DNA of 15,205 nucleotides from JACJYE01 sp964432875 (GTDB lineage Bacteria; Bacteroidota; Bacteroidia; Chitinophagales; Saprospiraceae): positions 1 to 15,205 of the forward strand of contig CAYSPJ010000119.1 of NCBI GenBank assembly GCA_964432875.1, in the 5' to 3' direction. A program made the translations under genes and the position numbers. The notes under the pieces were generated by a model. That model did not search any database and was not told where the DNA came from. It saw only the letters and a list, made by a program, of their open reading frames with translations. Of this stretch, positions 7,801 to 14,995 are shown piece after piece (the stretch's first letter is position 1; every line of letters starts with the position of its first letter).

Positions 7801-9821
7801 AGCGCGGAGAGCAGGCTTTTTTCATCCAGAGCCAAGACCACGGCAGATCCGGAAAAATAGCCCCGCTGGAAATTGGTTTCGAGCAACTCCGCCTCGGCGA
7901 GCTTGCCAGCCTGGCAGGCCTGGAAGAAGGCTTCCTGGAGGGCCTGCTTGACGGCAATATCCAGCTCCACCAGCCTGACTCCAGCTGGCACTATGCCGTT
8001 GACTTGCAAGCCTCCCAACTACGCATCGAACAGACGGACTTGGGAGCGCTCTCGCTCCAGGCCCAACCGCTGCCCGGCCAGCCGCCAACCCTGGCGATAA
8101 ACGCCCGGCTTGAAGGCGGTGCCCCGCAGTTGCAGCTGGAGGGGCAGTATGGACTGGACGATGGCGCCTTAGCCCTAACCGCCCGCCTGCAGGATCTTCG
8201 GCTCAGCCTTCTTGATGCGCTCTTCCCTGCTTATACCCGCGAAAGCCAGGGCAGCTTGAGCGCCGATTTAGCCATCAGCGGCAGCGCCAGCCAACCTATC
8301 GTTGAAGGGCAGATCGGACTGCATGGCGTCAGTACTTTTGTCGAATATCTCCAGGGGCGCTATACCTTTACCGACCATACCATCACCCTGAAACCGCAGG
8401 CTATTGATTTTGGCCTATTAAAAGTACAAGATCAGGCCGGTGCCCTGGCTAGCCTGAGCGGCCTGATCGAGCACGAACATTTTGACCATTTCCGCTTCGG
8501 CCTCAATATCAACGCCAAGCAATTCCAGTTCCTCAATACCAAAGCTGCCGACAACCCCTTGTTTTATGGCTTGCTGCTGCTGGATGCCGACCTGCGCATC
8601 AACGGCACGCCCAGCTTGCCAGAGATAGCCATCAATGCCCGCACCCTGCCCCGCACCAAGCTGACCGCCAAGGCGCTGGCTAGCGAAGCCGCTATTGCCC
8701 AGGAAGATTTCATCATCTACGGCCGCCCCACCCCTGACGCGGCGGGCGATACCGCGGTTGTCCAACAGCCCGTTTACCGCGCCAATACCTCGGGTATCCA
8801 GTTGGCACTCAACCTCGAGCTGAACCCCGAAGCGGTATTCGAAGCCATCATTGACCCCATCACCGGCGACAAGCTGACCTCCCGGGGGCGGGGCAATATC
8901 ACCGTGGAGATGGACCCAGCCGGCAACTTGAGCACTGCTGGCACTTATACCATTGTTGAAGGCAGTTACGCCCTCAACTACCAAAACATCATCCAGCGTT
9001 CCTTTGCCATCCGGCCGGGCAGCCGGATCGAGCTCTTAGGCGACCCCATGGCCTCCCGCTTTGACATCACCGCGGTTTACACCAGCCGCACCACCCCTTA
9101 CCTCCTCATCGCCCAGCAAGCAGAAATCAGCGCTTTGGCGCAGAAGCGGCGCTCCGATGTGCGTGTACTGCTCAAACTAAAGGGCGATCTGGCCAGGCCA
9201 GAGATTTCATTCGATATCGAAATCCCTACCACTGGCGATCCAGAAATGGACGAGGCGCTGGAGCGCAAGCTCGCCCAGTTGCGCGACCAGCAAAATGACC
9301 TGAATATGCAGGTCTTTGGCTTGCTGTTTTTCAATAGTTTCATCGTTGAAGACCAACGGCCAGCCAGCCTGGCCAGCACGGGCGAAAACCTGGTCCTCTC
9401 CAGTGTCAGTAGCCTCATCAGCGAGCAGTTGAATGCCCTGTCCCAACGCTACCTCCGGGGTGTTGAACTGACCGTCGGGCTGGATTCTTACCGCGCTGAA
9501 ATGGCTGACAGTGATGCCACAATCGCCGCCGTCGATGTGCAACTGTCCAAGCGCTTATTTGACGACCGCCTCTCCATCCAGGTCGGCGGCAACCTCGATG
9601 TTGCTGGTAGCCGGACTGGCGAGGAAGGGATGTCTGCTCTGGCCGGAGATTTCCTGCTGGAATACCAATTGACCGAAGATGGCCGCTACCGCCTGCGGGT
9701 TTTCAGTCGCAGCCATTACGACATGCTCAACCAGAACAGCAATTACCGCACTGGCGTCGGGTTGATGTACAAAAAGTCTTTTGGGCAAAGGAAAGACCGG
9801 AAAGACGCAGGGAGGGATTAA
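4830..9821 (+). CDS. tamB: TamB-like translocation and assembly module protein (DUF490)
   Basis: A 1663-residue TamB/AsmA-superfamily protein. One N-terminal membrane helix (about residues 12-33) anchors it in the inner membrane. The rest is long repetitive beta structure expected to form a periplasm-spanning groove, which in this family is linked to outer-membrane protein assembly and lipid transport. The C-terminal DUF490 region is clear: ERKLAQLRDQQNDLNMQVFG near 1480, FLLEYQLTEDGRYRLRVF, and the ending YRTGVGLMYKKSF, typical of Bacteroidota TamB. The start is TTG at 4830; the frame is closed by TAA at 4809-4811, and no ATG lies between that stop and the TTG, nor before the membrane helix. 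A non-standard start might lower translation. It is followed 97 bp later by tamL, the cognate outer-membrane partner. Family assignment is very secure; the exact start is moderately secure. Confidence 0.92.
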   Translation: MPKKPLYIRAGKIALAVLAALAVLLFVVWITIQQHAVQQRIAQGVVRSLAQKLETPFSVDKVYFRLFNRAVLQGLYLQGQDGDTLLYATRLEAQLETFSWFKRRIRVKKLDIEGLYANMQRHATDSAYNFQFIIDAFASPDPDTSQAEQTWVFDLGKVRITHTRFHLADAVEQFLLEAYIDDFSVELDRFDLDRQQISIRQTALSGSKLRYESWAEADTAQAATEGLPSLTFPYAGWGIKAQGLQWRDNELIFKNRRATPHSGQINYDDLHITGLALSISGFDWDADRLQASVDELAFAEKSGFTLLQLNTKIKASEQKISLIPFKLTTPHSQLQSDFALRFAAFKDLADFARQVRIEARFAPSLLALPDIQYLTGNLASLPYLQWEALGPMELEGQLDGKMNNLSIQSLKLALQDVFRLQLSGNLQGLPDAERLQFDLQLEELSSSYQSLARYAPGLPLPEGLANLGHSRLSGHFRGSLADWSGEQVYLETESQARFAGKLHVKGLPDLQKAVFELQIDELAATGQDLAGFMNGQLPPQLDSLGRMVYQGSFEGTASDFQLTGSLQTALGRISQDLHLSFSQDYRNAAYDGQIALQNFDLGRLLAAPEQYGKVSLNARIDGQGLEIDSLAANLSAHLNSLQFNGYEYRGMDISGRFERKEFKGTARIQDENLALDFNGRIDLNDSLPAFDFVAALDTINLQQLNFYAEPLGMSASIEARLSGDQLDNLSGTARLSELWLSTDSLSFGPENFQLFARQEAAGQKELLLQSELLEAQISGDFELESLPRLLAEFADGYFPLAARPAPGAAEQVTAETGPQAEQDFRFHLYLSQPDRLARLFLPGLTGLDTAALHGHFNSREKQLSLDGWLPELVYQNLRLDSLRLQANSTAEQLRGKLAAHSISLNHEDIIPLAEIELALANDSLHFLASITEREGSKRLQLEGAVGPYGEQYLLALASTLILNQQRWEAAPENSAVFAPDGSLHIPLIRFQRGEQAFFIQSQDHGRSGKIAPLEIGFEQLRLGELASLAGLEEGFLEGLLDGNIQLHQPDSSWHYAVDLQASQLRIEQTDLGALSLQAQPLPGQPPTLAINARLEGGAPQLQLEGQYGLDDGALALTARLQDLRLSLLDALFPAYTRESQGSLSADLAISGSASQPIVEGQIGLHGVSTFVEYLQGRYTFTDHTITLKPQAIDFGLLKVQDQAGALASLSGLIEHEHFDHFRFGLNINAKQFQFLNTKAADNPLFYGLLLLDADLRINGTPSLPEIAINARTLPRTKLTAKALASEAAIAQEDFIIYGRPTPDAAGDTAVVQQPVYRANTSGIQLALNLELNPEAVFEAIIDPITGDKLTSRGRGNITVEMDPAGNLSTAGTYTIVEGSYALNYQNIIQRSFAIRPGSRIELLGDPMASRFDITAVYTSRTTPYLLIAQQAEISALAQKRRSDVRVLLKLKGDLARPEISFDIEIPTTGDPEMDEALERKLAQLRDQQNDLNMQVFGLLFFNSFIVEDQRPASLASTGENLVLSSVSSLISEQLNALSQRYLRGVELTVGLDSYRAEMADSDATIAAVDVQLSKRLFDDRLSIQVGGNLDVAGSRTGEEGMSALAGDFLLEYQLTEDGRYRLRVFSRSHYDMLNQNSNYRTGVGLMYKKSFGQRKDRKDAGRD

Positions 9822-9867
9822 TATTTTACCATGAGCTAGTGCCTCGGGAACTAGGCGGATACAATCA

Positions 9868-9893
9868 GGCGGCACTGGGGTACGCCTGCCGCC
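9868..9893 (+). other. Hairpin in the tamB-tamL spacer
   Basis: GGCGGCA (9868-9874) and TGCCGCC (9887-9893) form a perfect 7-bp GC-rich stem with a 12-nt loop. No U-run follows, so it is not a standard terminator. It could mark an mRNA processing or stability boundary that sets the TamB to TamL ratio. The structure is seen directly; the role is inference. Confidence 0.4.
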
Positions 9894-9918
9894 CCTTAAC
9901 AAACAACAAACGACGAGT

Positions 9919-12219
9919 ATGATAAGACCGCATAGCAAGGCCCACGTTCAAACCACCTTTTTACTAGCCGTACTGCTGACGCTCGGCGCCTGCGCCCCCA
10001 CTCGGCAACTCGGCGAACAGGAGGTGCTCATCGATGCCACCAAGCTAGAAGTAGATGGCGTATTGCCCAAAAAAATCGCCACCGAACTGGCGGAATTAGC
10101 GCAGCCCCAGCCCAACTCCCGCATCCTGGGCATGCGCCTGCGGCTCGGGATATACTTGCTGGCCGGGAAGACGGAAAAGGAAAAGGGCTTCCGCCCTTGG
10201 GTGAAAAATAAATTGGGCCAGCCGCCGGTCTTATATGATGGGGCCCGCATCGAGCGCAACAGCCAAGTGATGGAAAAATATTTGCGGGACCAGGGCTTCT
10301 TCCAAGCCGAAACGCGCTTTGATTCCACCATGAAAAAACAAGCTGCCCGGGTGACTTTCCGGGTCAATAGCGGCGCACAGTACACCATCCGGCACCTAAG
10401 CCTACCCAATGATAGCAGCCTGCTGGCCCAATTGGCCCGCGACAATCAGGATAAAAGCGCTATTGCGGTAGGAAAGCCCTATCAGCTCGACGATCTGAAG
10501 CGTGAACGCCTACGCTTGGCACAAATCGCCAATGAGCAGGGATTTTTTAGCGTCGACCCCAATAGTTTTTATTACCACCTGGATACGGCCCACGGACAAC
10601 AAGTAGTAGATATTTTCATGCGCATCGCCCCTCCCCAGGAAGCAGCAGCCCACCGTCAACACTTCATCGGCAACACCTTGGTCTATCCTCAGTACTTCCT
10701 CGACCAGGCCCCGGAGGGCAGCCCCGACACCTTGACTGACGGCTCTTTCCGCTTCGTCGGGCAGCGTGAATACATTAAGGCCAGCCTCATCCGGGAGGCG
10801 ATCCCGCAGGATGCCGGGGAGCTATATGCCCGCAGCCTGCAAGCTAAAGCGGTGAATCGCTTACTCAACCTGGGGGTATACCAGTTTGTCAACCTGAAGT
10901 ACGAACTGCGAGCGGAAGCCGATAGCCTCTTCCTCGACCGGCTGGTCTATCTCACGCCAAGCCTGGCTCGTGACATCAGTGCAGAGATCGAGGCCAATAC
11001 CGCCGCCAGCAACTCGCTAGGTTCGGCGATCTCGCTGGGCTACACCCACCGCAACCTCTTCCGGGGGGCCGAAAAGCTGCGCCTCAGCTTCAACGGAGGC
11101 ATCGAGACCCAACTTGGCCAAGGCCTGGCATTTATCAACACCCTTGATCTATTGGGGCGAGCCGAGCTAGATTTCCCAAACTTGCTCATCCCGATTAAAG
11201 GCTGGCACCCAAAAGACCCGCTGCAGCCAAGCACCGCCATCAGCCTGACCAATCAGTTCCAGCGGCGCACCAACCTTTTTAGCCTCTATTCCGCTCAATT
11301 GCAGCTTGCCTACCGCTGGCAGCAGGGCAGGCGCATCCAGCACGAGCTATTGCCGCTAAACGGCTCGCTGGTGCGCCTGGTCGAGCGCACGCCCGAGCTG
11401 GAGGAAAGGCTGGCCAACAACTCCCGGCTGCGCGAAAGCTTCAGTGATTATTTCATCTTGGGGGCTTTGTACCGCTTCAGTTACACGAACCAGGGCACCA
11501 GGCCGGTGCGGGATTTTCTGCTTTTCCGCGGCAGTATCGAAAGCGCGGGCAACCTGGCGGGGCTTGCCGCCAGCCTGGGCGACAAACAGAGGCCCTTTGA
11601 ATTCCTGGGGCTGCCTTTCGCGCAGTTCATCCGTGCGGAAGGAGAGCTGCGCTACAATTGGTTTCTTGGCAAGAACGCCCTGGTGGCCCGTGCCAGCCTG
11701 GGCGGCATCATCCCCTATGGCAATTCGTCTAGCACGCCCTATATCCGGCAGTTCTTCGTCGGCGGTGCCAATAGCATCCGGGCTTACCGCTTCCGCGCCC
11801 TCGGCCCGGGCAGCAACGCCGACTACATCCTCAATCCAGCCCCTTACAACGATCAGACTGGCGACATCAGGTTGGAGTTCAACCTCGAATATCGCTTCCC
11901 TCTGGTCAGCTACCTCAAAGGGGCCCTTTTCGTTGATGCTGGCAACGTTTGGCTGTATAATGACCCGCAAAACGAACAGCCCGGCGGGGCCTTCAACTTC
12001 CGGCAATTCTATCGGGAGCTAGCCGTTGGGCCCGGCTTCGGCTTGCGCCTGGATTTGTCGTTCTTCGTCCTCCGCTTCGATCTGGCTGCCCCCTTGCGCA
12101 AACCCTATCTGCCGGAAAACCGCCGCTGGATCTGGCAAAACCCCGCTGAAAACTTCGGTAGCCGTCAATGGCGCCGGGAGAACGTGGTGCTGAATTTGGC
12201 CCTGGGGTATCCGTTTTAG
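9919..12219 (+). CDS. tamL: TamL, lipoprotein-type Omp85/BamA-family outer-membrane assembly protein
   Basis: A 766-residue Omp85 protein. A signal peptide with lipobox LGAC (residues 22-25) marks it as a lipoprotein, which distinguishes the Bacteroidota form TamL from proteobacterial TamA. The N-terminal half carries POTRA-like repeats, including a segment near residues 95-150 with DQGFFQAETRFDS followed by VTFRVNSGAQYTIRHL. The C-terminal half is a 16-strand-type Bac_surface_Ag barrel. It has the loop-6 motif GGANSIRAYRFRALGPG near residues 615-631, where Arg of the IRAY element is expected to enter the barrel, and it ends with an aromatic residue (LNLALGYPF). It should work with TamB in inserting proteins or maintaining the outer membrane. 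It lies 97 bp after tamB on the same strand, so co-transcription is likely. The N-terminal start is supported by the well-formed signal peptide. Confidence 0.93.
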   Translation: MIRPHSKAHVQTTFLLAVLLTLGACAPTRQLGEQEVLIDATKLEVDGVLPKKIATELAELAQPQPNSRILGMRLRLGIYLLAGKTEKEKGFRPWVKNKLGQPPVLYDGARIERNSQVMEKYLRDQGFFQAETRFDSTMKKQAARVTFRVNSGAQYTIRHLSLPNDSSLLAQLARDNQDKSAIAVGKPYQLDDLKRERLRLAQIANEQGFFSVDPNSFYYHLDTAHGQQVVDIFMRIAPPQEAAAHRQHFIGNTLVYPQYFLDQAPEGSPDTLTDGSFRFVGQREYIKASLIREAIPQDAGELYARSLQAKAVNRLLNLGVYQFVNLKYELRAEADSLFLDRLVYLTPSLARDISAEIEANTAASNSLGSAISLGYTHRNLFRGAEKLRLSFNGGIETQLGQGLAFINTLDLLGRAELDFPNLLIPIKGWHPKDPLQPSTAISLTNQFQRRTNLFSLYSAQLQLAYRWQQGRRIQHELLPLNGSLVRLVERTPELEERLANNSRLRESFSDYFILGALYRFSYTNQGTRPVRDFLLFRGSIESAGNLAGLAASLGDKQRPFEFLGLPFAQFIRAEGELRYNWFLGKNALVARASLGGIIPYGNSSSTPYIRQFFVGGANSIRAYRFRALGPGSNADYILNPAPYNDQTGDIRLEFNLEYRFPLVSYLKGALFVDAGNVWLYNDPQNEQPGGAFNFRQFYRELAVGPGFGLRLDLSFFVLRFDLAAPLRKPYLPENRRWIWQNPAENFGSRQWRRENVVLNLALGYPF

Positions 12220-12327
12220 GCAGCGCTGCGCTCCATTCGCCTCGAAAAAACGCCCTCCCCTGATTTTAATCATTTCACCAATAGCTTTTCTTTACTAAAT
12301 TTCGCTTGACATTAGTAAAAAGGCACT

Positions 12328-12549
12328 ATGCGCACGGGATTGTGGGCGAGGATTGGCAAAATCTCGGTTTTGCTGGTGTGCTGTTGTTGTTTCAGCACCA
12401 AAGGAGGGGTTTCTGCGCAATCCCAGTTTACCCAAACCGCAGTTGAAACGCCCCATTGCGTGCAGCAAGATTTTACCGGAGGCCTTGATGGCATCCGCCC
12501 GCTTATTCAATGGGCGTTTTGCTCGCTATACCCCGCCCTCGATGCCTGA
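12328..12549 (+). CDS. Possible small secreted cysteine-rich peptide
   Basis: A 73-residue frame opening with a plausible signal peptide: basic residues in MRTGLWARIGK, a hydrophobic core with four consecutive cysteines (VLLVCCCCFS), and a signal peptidase I-like site VSA before Q. The mature part would be about 42 residues with two more cysteines. I recognise no family. The frame could instead be the N-terminal remnant of a lost exported protein, or chance, because two other frames over the same bases are also open. Weak TAnnTTTG-like elements at 12282 and 12296 lie at a reasonable distance upstream. Confidence 0.27.
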   Translation: MRTGLWARIGKISVLLVCCCCFSTKGGVSAQSQFTQTAVETPHCVQQDFTGGLDGIRPLIQWAFCSLYPALDA

Positions 12550-12555
12550 ATAGCC

Positions 12556-12563
12556 TAGCTTTG
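12556..12563 (+). promoter_or_regulatory. Bacteroidota -7 promoter element for the gene at 12604
   Basis: TAGCTTTG matches the TAnnTTTG consensus exactly and lies 40 bases upstream of the ATG at 12604. The leader between them is A-rich (runs such as AAAAAAACAA before the start), as is usual for efficiently translated Bacteroidota genes. No convincing -33 TTG lies at the usual distance. Confidence 0.5.
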
Positions 12564-12603
12564 TAAAGGTCAGAAGAGATTCTCTAAACCAAAAAAACAA
12601 GCC

Positions 12604-13332
12604 ATGAAAAAGATTTCATTAATCGCGTGCCTATTCGCTATAACGGCGATGGTAATGGGTCAAAGTCCTGGAAACATGATCCTTGATGTAAAAAAGGGCG
12701 ATAGAGAAAAAACGATATCGGTCTATTTAGCCAACCTCCACAAGAAAGGTACTGACGTTTCGATCATGGGCATGGATGGTAAGACCTGTTATACGGAGCA
12801 CATCATCGGCAATGTGCGCGATGCTGCGATGAACATCAACCTTAGCGCAATGAAGCCCGGGGATTATATCCTGAAAGCAACCAACGGTGAAGAGAAAGGC
12901 TATGAAGTTTTATTCCTGACCGAGGACGATGTTGTCTTTGCCAGCAACGCTGCTACTATTTCCAGCCATAAGGCAAGATTCGGCGAAACTCCTTATAGCA
13001 AGCTCATCGCCTGCTTCACGATTGAAGAAGGGACGACATCTATGCGTGTTCAATTGGCCAACCTATTGCATCAGCCAGCCAGGGTGAAGTTTTTCAACTG
13101 GCAGGGTGAATGTATTTACCAGGAACAAATCGCCAAGGAGATTGGCTACCACACTACCTTTGATATGAAAGAGATGGGCAATGGCCTCTACTTTGTGTAT
13201 ATCGATGCGAGCGAAGCTAAAGTTTTTCAAGTAGTTGAGTCTTACAATAACACCATCAAGTTAGGCCCGACCATGGGCAAAGAGCGGATGTTGATTGAAA
13301 AAACGCGCCCGGCCGTAGCCGCTAAATGGTGA
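12604..13332 (+). CDS. Secreted protein with two tandem beta-sandwich repeats resembling secretion-tail domains
   Basis: A 242-residue protein with a clear Sec signal (MKKISLIACLFAITAMVMGQ, cleavage near residue 20). The mature chain is an internal duplication. Unit 1 (about 25-112) contains VYLANLHKKG, MDGKTCYTEHI and LSAMKPGDYILKA. Unit 2 (about 133-220) contains VQLANLLHQP, WQGECIYQEQI and MKEMGNGLYFVYI at equivalent positions. The pattern of a strand ending in LAN, a GK/GE turn, then a two-residue aromatic strand after G-x-Y resembles the Por_Secre_tail fold of type IX secretion C-terminal domains. Here the repeats are the whole protein and no cargo domain is present. It could be a small cell-surface or periplasmic adaptor. 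It is visibly less GC-rich than its neighbours, which may mean a different history or strong expression. Its own promoter and terminator suggest a monocistronic unit. No named family is recognised with certainty. Confidence 0.85.
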   Translation: MKKISLIACLFAITAMVMGQSPGNMILDVKKGDREKTISVYLANLHKKGTDVSIMGMDGKTCYTEHIIGNVRDAAMNINLSAMKPGDYILKATNGEEKGYEVLFLTEDDVVFASNAATISSHKARFGETPYSKLIACFTIEEGTTSMRVQLANLLHQPARVKFFNWQGECIYQEQIAKEIGYHTTFDMKEMGNGLYFVYIDASEAKVFQVVESYNNTIKLGPTMGKERMLIEKTRPAVAAKW

Positions 13333-13438
13333 AGAGGATGGTTCCCTCCAAGCGCGGGGCTCTCAGGAAAGGGTTAAAAGTTGTCAAGTCGGGAAAAATC
13401 ATGTGGTTATTCTTTGCTACTCCGCTTCTTGAAGCAGG

Positions 13439-13475
13439 AAGGGCATCGCATGGCGCGATGCCCTTGTTGTATTTT
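13439..13475 (+). terminator. Intrinsic terminator
   Basis: A perfect 11-bp stem, AAGGGCATCGC (13439-13449) with GCGATGCCCTT (13455-13465), closes a 5-nt loop and is followed by the T-rich tract GTTGTATTTT. It lies about 106 bases after the stop codon at 13332 and before the convergent end of the TauE gene, so it ends the 12604 transcript. A smaller hairpin, GCTTC-TT-GAAGC (13424-13435), precedes it. Confidence 0.8.
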
Positions 13476-13527
13476 GTCGATTGTTGCATAGACAAAGGCA
13501 TATATCCGCCACAAGGGCTAATCCCGC

Positions 13528-14301
13528 TCACACTACCCCCATCCCCAGTGCAATGGACAGCAGGATGAGCATGATCGCGACGACGAGCTGGAGGAAGCGC
13601 AAGGTCACTTTTTTCAGGAGTTTATTGCCGAGATATGCCCCGGCGATGGCGGAAAGCGTAGCGATAGCAATCAAGGAGAGGTTGTCGCCCAAGCCCGCTT
13701 GAGCAAAACGGGTAGCGTAAACGCTCAGGCGCGTGAAATCCACAAAAGTAGAGACGACGACGGCGGTGCCGATGAAGGCTTCTTTCGAAAGGCCCGCTTT
13801 AATGAGAAAAGCGCTGCGCAGAGCACCCTGATTGCCCGACAGGCCGCCAAAGAAGCCGCTCAGCGCCCCGCCGAGCGCGAGTTTATCCCGGCCAAACTGC
13901 AGGCGATTGAAGTAGGGTATCAAATCCATGCTGGCGAAAACGATGAGCAGCAGGGCGATGAGGAGCTTCAGGGGATAGACTTCAAAGGTTTTGCCAAACA
14001 GCTGATAATCGAAAAGCGGTTTCAAATCGGTGAGGTTCAGCATGAGATAGGCCCCGATTACCGCGGCGGCCACCGCCGGGATGCCGAAGCGCAACAGCAC
14101 CGCCCGGTCAGCCTGCCGCCCCACCAGCAAGAGCTTGAAGATGTTGTTGAAGAAATGGACCACCCCGGTCAGCGCAATGGCCAGATCGACCGGGAAGAAA
14201 GCCATCAGCACGGGCGTGAGGATGGTGCCCAGTCCGAAGCCCGAGAAAAAGGTCAGGATAGCTGCGACGAATGCAACCAGGGAGATGAGGAGGATGGTCA
14301 T
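13528..14301 (-). CDS. TauE/SafE-family (TSUP) membrane permease
   Basis: A 257-residue polytopic inner-membrane protein of the TauE/SafE family (PF01925), whose members export or move sulfite, sulfonates and related organic anions. The two-fold family pattern is visible. The first half has FFSGFGLGTILTPVLMAFF (18-36) with the conserved glycines of the first motif. The second half has LSGFFGGLSGNQGALRSAFL (147-166), the matching repeat motif. Eight or so hydrophobic segments fit the usual 250-260 residue length. The start at 14301 directly precedes the first helix. It converges with the secreted repeat gene across the terminator at 13439 and no sulfur-metabolism gene is adjacent, so the substrate is open. 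A weak -7-like TAATTTCG lies upstream at 14324-14331 on the minus strand. Confidence 0.9.
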   Translation of the reverse strand: MTILLISLVAFVAAILTFFSGFGLGTILTPVLMAFFPVDLAIALTGVVHFFNNIFKLLLVGRQADRAVLLRFGIPAVAAAVIGAYLMLNLTDLKPLFDYQLFGKTFEVYPLKLLIALLLIVFASMDLIPYFNRLQFGRDKLALGGALSGFFGGLSGNQGALRSAFLIKAGLSKEAFIGTAVVVSTFVDFTRLSVYATRFAQAGLGDNLSLIAIATLSAIAGAYLGNKLLKKVTLRFLQLVVAIMLILLSIALGMGVV

Positions 14302-14358
14302 GCTGCTTGGTTATTATGCCTGCGAAATTAAAGGTTTTTGACGACAAGTAGTGGATTT

Positions 14359-14623
14359 GATCTTTTTCAGGATTTGCCCCTCAGGCAGCTGTACCGAATA
14401 GGCTTGTTCGCCGATCTGGTGCCCCACACTGCCTTGCGCCCTATTATTTCGACAAGATCCAATTGAAACGCACCATCTACCAAATCAACAACGGTGCCGC
14501 CGGCACCCCCTACTACGCCCTGGACGCCCTTCGTGAGCAGCTTCTCTACCCAGAATGCCCTGGTATTCTTCCACGTCAAGGGGGAAAAACCGGGTTGAAG
14601 CCCTCAACCTAAACCAGCGCTAA
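14359..14623 (+). pseudogene. Frameshifted remnant of a metallophosphoesterase
   Basis: No single frame is open here, but three frames joined give a protein-like chain. Frame A from 14359 reads LPLRQLYRIGLFADLV then HTALRP. Frame B from 14442 reads YYFDKIQLKRTIYQINNGAA then GTPYYA. Returning to frame A from about 14521, it reads PWTPFVSSFSTQNALVFFHV then KGEK, with a stop at 14596-14598. A last shift gives VEALNLN before TAA at 14621. The order (aspartate/histidine loop, YQINNGAAGTPYYA, then FSTQNALVFFHVKG) is how I remember the C-terminal third of calcineurin-like metallophosphoesterases in Bacteroidota. The histidine that would complete the GHxH metal site is not visible (HTA instead). The 5' two-thirds are absent. 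Coding character is well supported; the family name is moderately so. Confidence 0.5.
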
Positions 14624-14625
14624 GC

Positions 14626-14766
14626 TCACGGCCGATAGGCTTGCAAGATCGCCTGCCGCAGGGCATATAGCCCCTCGACGGCAGCCTCTTCCGCCGAATT
14701 AGCGACGAGGGCGATGCCTAGCCCCCACGGCTCGATCAGTACGGCATGGCAATAAAAAGTGCCGTC
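14626..14766 (-). pseudogene. C-terminal remnant of a serine hydrolase (beta-lactamase-type)
   Basis: The minus strand encodes 46 residues plus TGA: DGTFYCHAVLIEPWGLGIAL, then VANSAEEAAVEGLYALRQAI, then a short tail. This is the pattern of the last strand pair and C-terminal helix of class C beta-lactamase-like serine hydrolases (PF00144), where a G-T-F/Y-strand is followed by LGI-ALVAN and a helix. The catalytic SxxK and YxN motifs lie in missing upstream sequence. The fragment begins exactly after the TAA of the 59-residue gene and in the same frame, so it has no start of its own. The stop is 2 bases from that of the convergent metallophosphoesterase remnant. Confidence 0.5.
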
Positions 14767-14946
14767 TTACTTTGCATCTATTTTTTGATACATCACATCG
14801 GCTATGATTTCGTACCACGGTATTCTCTCCGGCACTTCGTTCATTATCATTTCGATTTCTTCACCGGTCAATACCCTATCCAGCTCTTCTAACGCAACTG
14901 TTTGGATGTCTTCAATATTGAGCGAGTAAAAAATCCTGTTTTCCAT
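14767..14946 (-). CDS. Small acidic hypothetical protein, 59 residues
   Basis: Starting at the ATG at 14946 it reads MENRIFYSLNIEDIQTVALE and continues with ELDRVLTGEEIEMIMNEVPE and a C-terminal helix containing WYEIIADVMYQKI. It is predicted to be mostly helical and acidic, with no signal peptide or membrane segment. It resembles short hypothetical proteins with an IEDIQ...LTDEEI pattern that I believe are scattered in Bacteroidota. No function is known to me. A longer start at 15114 would run through the MITE-like element and is unlikely. The upstream region is supplied by that element, 20-40 bp away. The TAA is followed in frame by the serine hydrolase remnant. The frame is likely real. 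Confidence 0.6.
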   Translation of the reverse strand: MENRIFYSLNIEDIQTVALEELDRVLTGEEIEMIMNEVPERIPWYEIIADVMYQKIDAK

Positions 14947-14995
14947 ATTGCGTAAATTAAGGTTTAAATTTTTGTAACTATTTAGCATGGCGAAA

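Larger units (their letters stand above)
12220..12603. other. Mostly non-coding spacer between tamL and the secreted repeat protein
   Basis: This 384-bp spacer begins with the 10-bp palindrome GCAGCGCTGC (12220-12229), which lacks a U-run. An AT-rich stretch follows (about 12260-12320) with two near matches to TAnnTTTG: TAGCTTTT at 12282-12289 and TAAATTTC at 12296-12303. It also contains a doubtful small secreted-peptide frame (12328-12549) and a promoter element at 12556-12563. I see no RNA gene or mobile element here. Confidence 0.5.

Noticed and set aside
8418..8984. A 188-codon minus-strand frame inside tamB
   Set aside because: It lies wholly within the DUF490-bearing reading frame, and long antisense frames are expected in GC-rich coding DNA.
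9868..9893. The tamB-tamL spacer hairpin as an intrinsic terminator
   Set aside because: The bases after the stem are CCTTAACAAAC, without a U-tract.
12220..12229. GCAGCGCTGC palindrome as a terminator of tamL
   Set aside because: The stem is short with no loop room, and no T-run follows.
12306..12311. TTGACA as a sigma-70 -35 box
   Set aside because: No TATAAT-like box follows at 16-18 bp, and the position would put the start site inside or past the ATG at 12328; this phylum uses TAnnTTTG.
13699..14331. A 210-codon open frame on the plus strand opposite the TauE gene
   Set aside because: It is the complement of a clear TauE/SafE gene, its product is a highly charged Q/E/R-rich chain, and it matches no family I recognise.
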